Assembly (NCBI GenBank): GCA_905372035.1
Contig: CAJPNN010000062.1
Span: 1-7,945 of the forward strand
From: Bacillota bacterium
Lineage (GTDB): Bacteria > Bacillota > Clostridia > Peptostreptococcales > Anaerovoracaceae
Reading direction: 5' to 3'
Length of the DNA: 7,945 nt
The translations under genes and the position numbers were made by a program. Within the stretch, counting starts at the first letter, position 1, and each line of letters opens with the position of its first letter. Below are positions 7,644 to 7,945 of the stretch, one piece after another. The notes beneath the pieces are model-generated. The model was not told the DNA's origin. It was given only the letters and a program-made list of their open reading frames with translations, and made no database searches.

Positions 7644-7660
7644 GCTAACCCTCCATTTTT

Positions 7661-7945
7661 TTATCCTTCAAAGGCGATTCGTTCACAATCGGCCCAAACT
7701 TTTTCCAAATTATATTTTTCTCTTTGCTCGTTTAGAAACAGGTTGATTATTATATCACCGAAATCCATTAAAATCCACCCTGATTCCGCTTTACCTTCAA
7801 TGGATTTGGGATATACTTTTGAGGCGGCAAGCTCATCAGAAATATAATCGGAAAGAGCTGCAACCTGCCTTTCGGATATTCCCGTTCCGATTACGAAATA
7901 ATCCGCAAAACCGGATTTATCGGAAATATCCAAGATCGTCACATC
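7661..7945 (-). CDS. rsfS: Ribosome silencing factor RsfS (Iojap/YbeB family), 5' end cut
   Basis: RsfS binds ribosomal protein uL14 on the 50S subunit and blocks joining with 30S, lowering translation when nutrients are scarce. The frame stays open to the right edge; 94 residues are visible, beginning DVTILDISDKSG, and roughly 15-25 N-terminal residues are missing (family about 105-120). A GTG at 7942 could be mistaken for a start, but it encodes an internal Val of the conserved first strand, which the open frame runs through. Family blocks seen are ADYFVIGTGISERQV, EGKAESGWILMDFGDIIINLF and REKYNLEKVWADCERI. The histidine common in the D-V-V-V-H-x-F segment reads Asn here. Upstream genes in related genomes are usually nadD and yqeK, which would lie beyond the edge. 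It is followed by leuS after 17 bases, so it shares its transcript. Confidence 0.94.
   Translation of the reverse strand, partial: DVTILDISDKSGFADYFVIGTGISERQVAALSDYISDELAASKVYPKSIEGKAESGWILMDFGDIIINLFLNEQREKYNLEKVWADCERIAFEG

Noticed and set aside
7661..7942. GTG at 7942 as the rsfS start
   Set aside because: The frame is open to the window edge and the residues around it (DVTILDIS) fit the conserved first strand of RsfS, so GTG is an internal Val codon in a truncated gene.
1..7945. A novel defence, mobile or biosynthetic system
   Set aside because: Every frame of substance belongs to a known housekeeping family, gaps are short, composition looks even, and no repeats, integrases or unknown genes are present.

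Overview
The window looks like a stretch of core chromosome from a low-GC Gram-positive bacterium (Bacillota, most likely a clostridial or related anaerobic lineage). The evidence is AT-rich DNA, heavy use of ATA and AGA codons, GGAGG-type ribosome-binding sites, a catalytically intact RNase J, and a gene order like the B. subtilis yrrL-yrrM-yrrO block. I cannot fix the genus from sequence alone.

All seven genes lie on the minus strand and read from right to left. In order of transcription they are: rsfS (ribosome silencing factor, 5' end cut by the right edge), leuS (leucyl-tRNA synthetase), rnjA-type RNase J, efp (elongation factor P), mltG (endolytic peptidoglycan transglycosylase), a trmR-type tRNA wobble-uridine O-methyltransferase, and a trhP-type U32 protein (3' end cut by the left edge). 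Gaps are 17 bp (rsfS-leuS), 13 bp (leuS-rnj), 110 bp (rnj-efp), 18 bp (efp-mltG), a 1-base stop/start overlap (mltG-trmR) and 13 bp (trmR-trhP). There is no plus-strand gene, RNA gene, mobile element, repeat array or CRISPR, and no gene-free stretch longer than 110 bp.

The only substantial intergenic region (3354-3463) holds a near-consensus vegetative promoter, TTGGCA-17 bp-TATAAT, that would drive efp and the genes after it. No intrinsic terminator is seen before it. The simplest reading is a long co-directional cluster with an internal promoter: rsfS-leuS-rnj from an upstream promoter outside the window, and efp-mltG-trmR-trhP from both readthrough and their own promoter.

Most of the genes act in translation or RNA turnover: ribosome subunit joining (RsfS), leucine charging (LeuRS), mRNA/rRNA processing and decay (RNase J), peptide-bond formation at polyproline (EF-P), and wobble-base modification (TrhP hydroxylates U34, TrmR methylates it to mo5U). 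MltG, which trims nascent glycan strands, is the one cell-envelope gene, in its usual place ahead of the yrrM-type methyltransferase. I found no undescribed system here; the points worth a second look are modest ones about regulation and sequence variants within known families.
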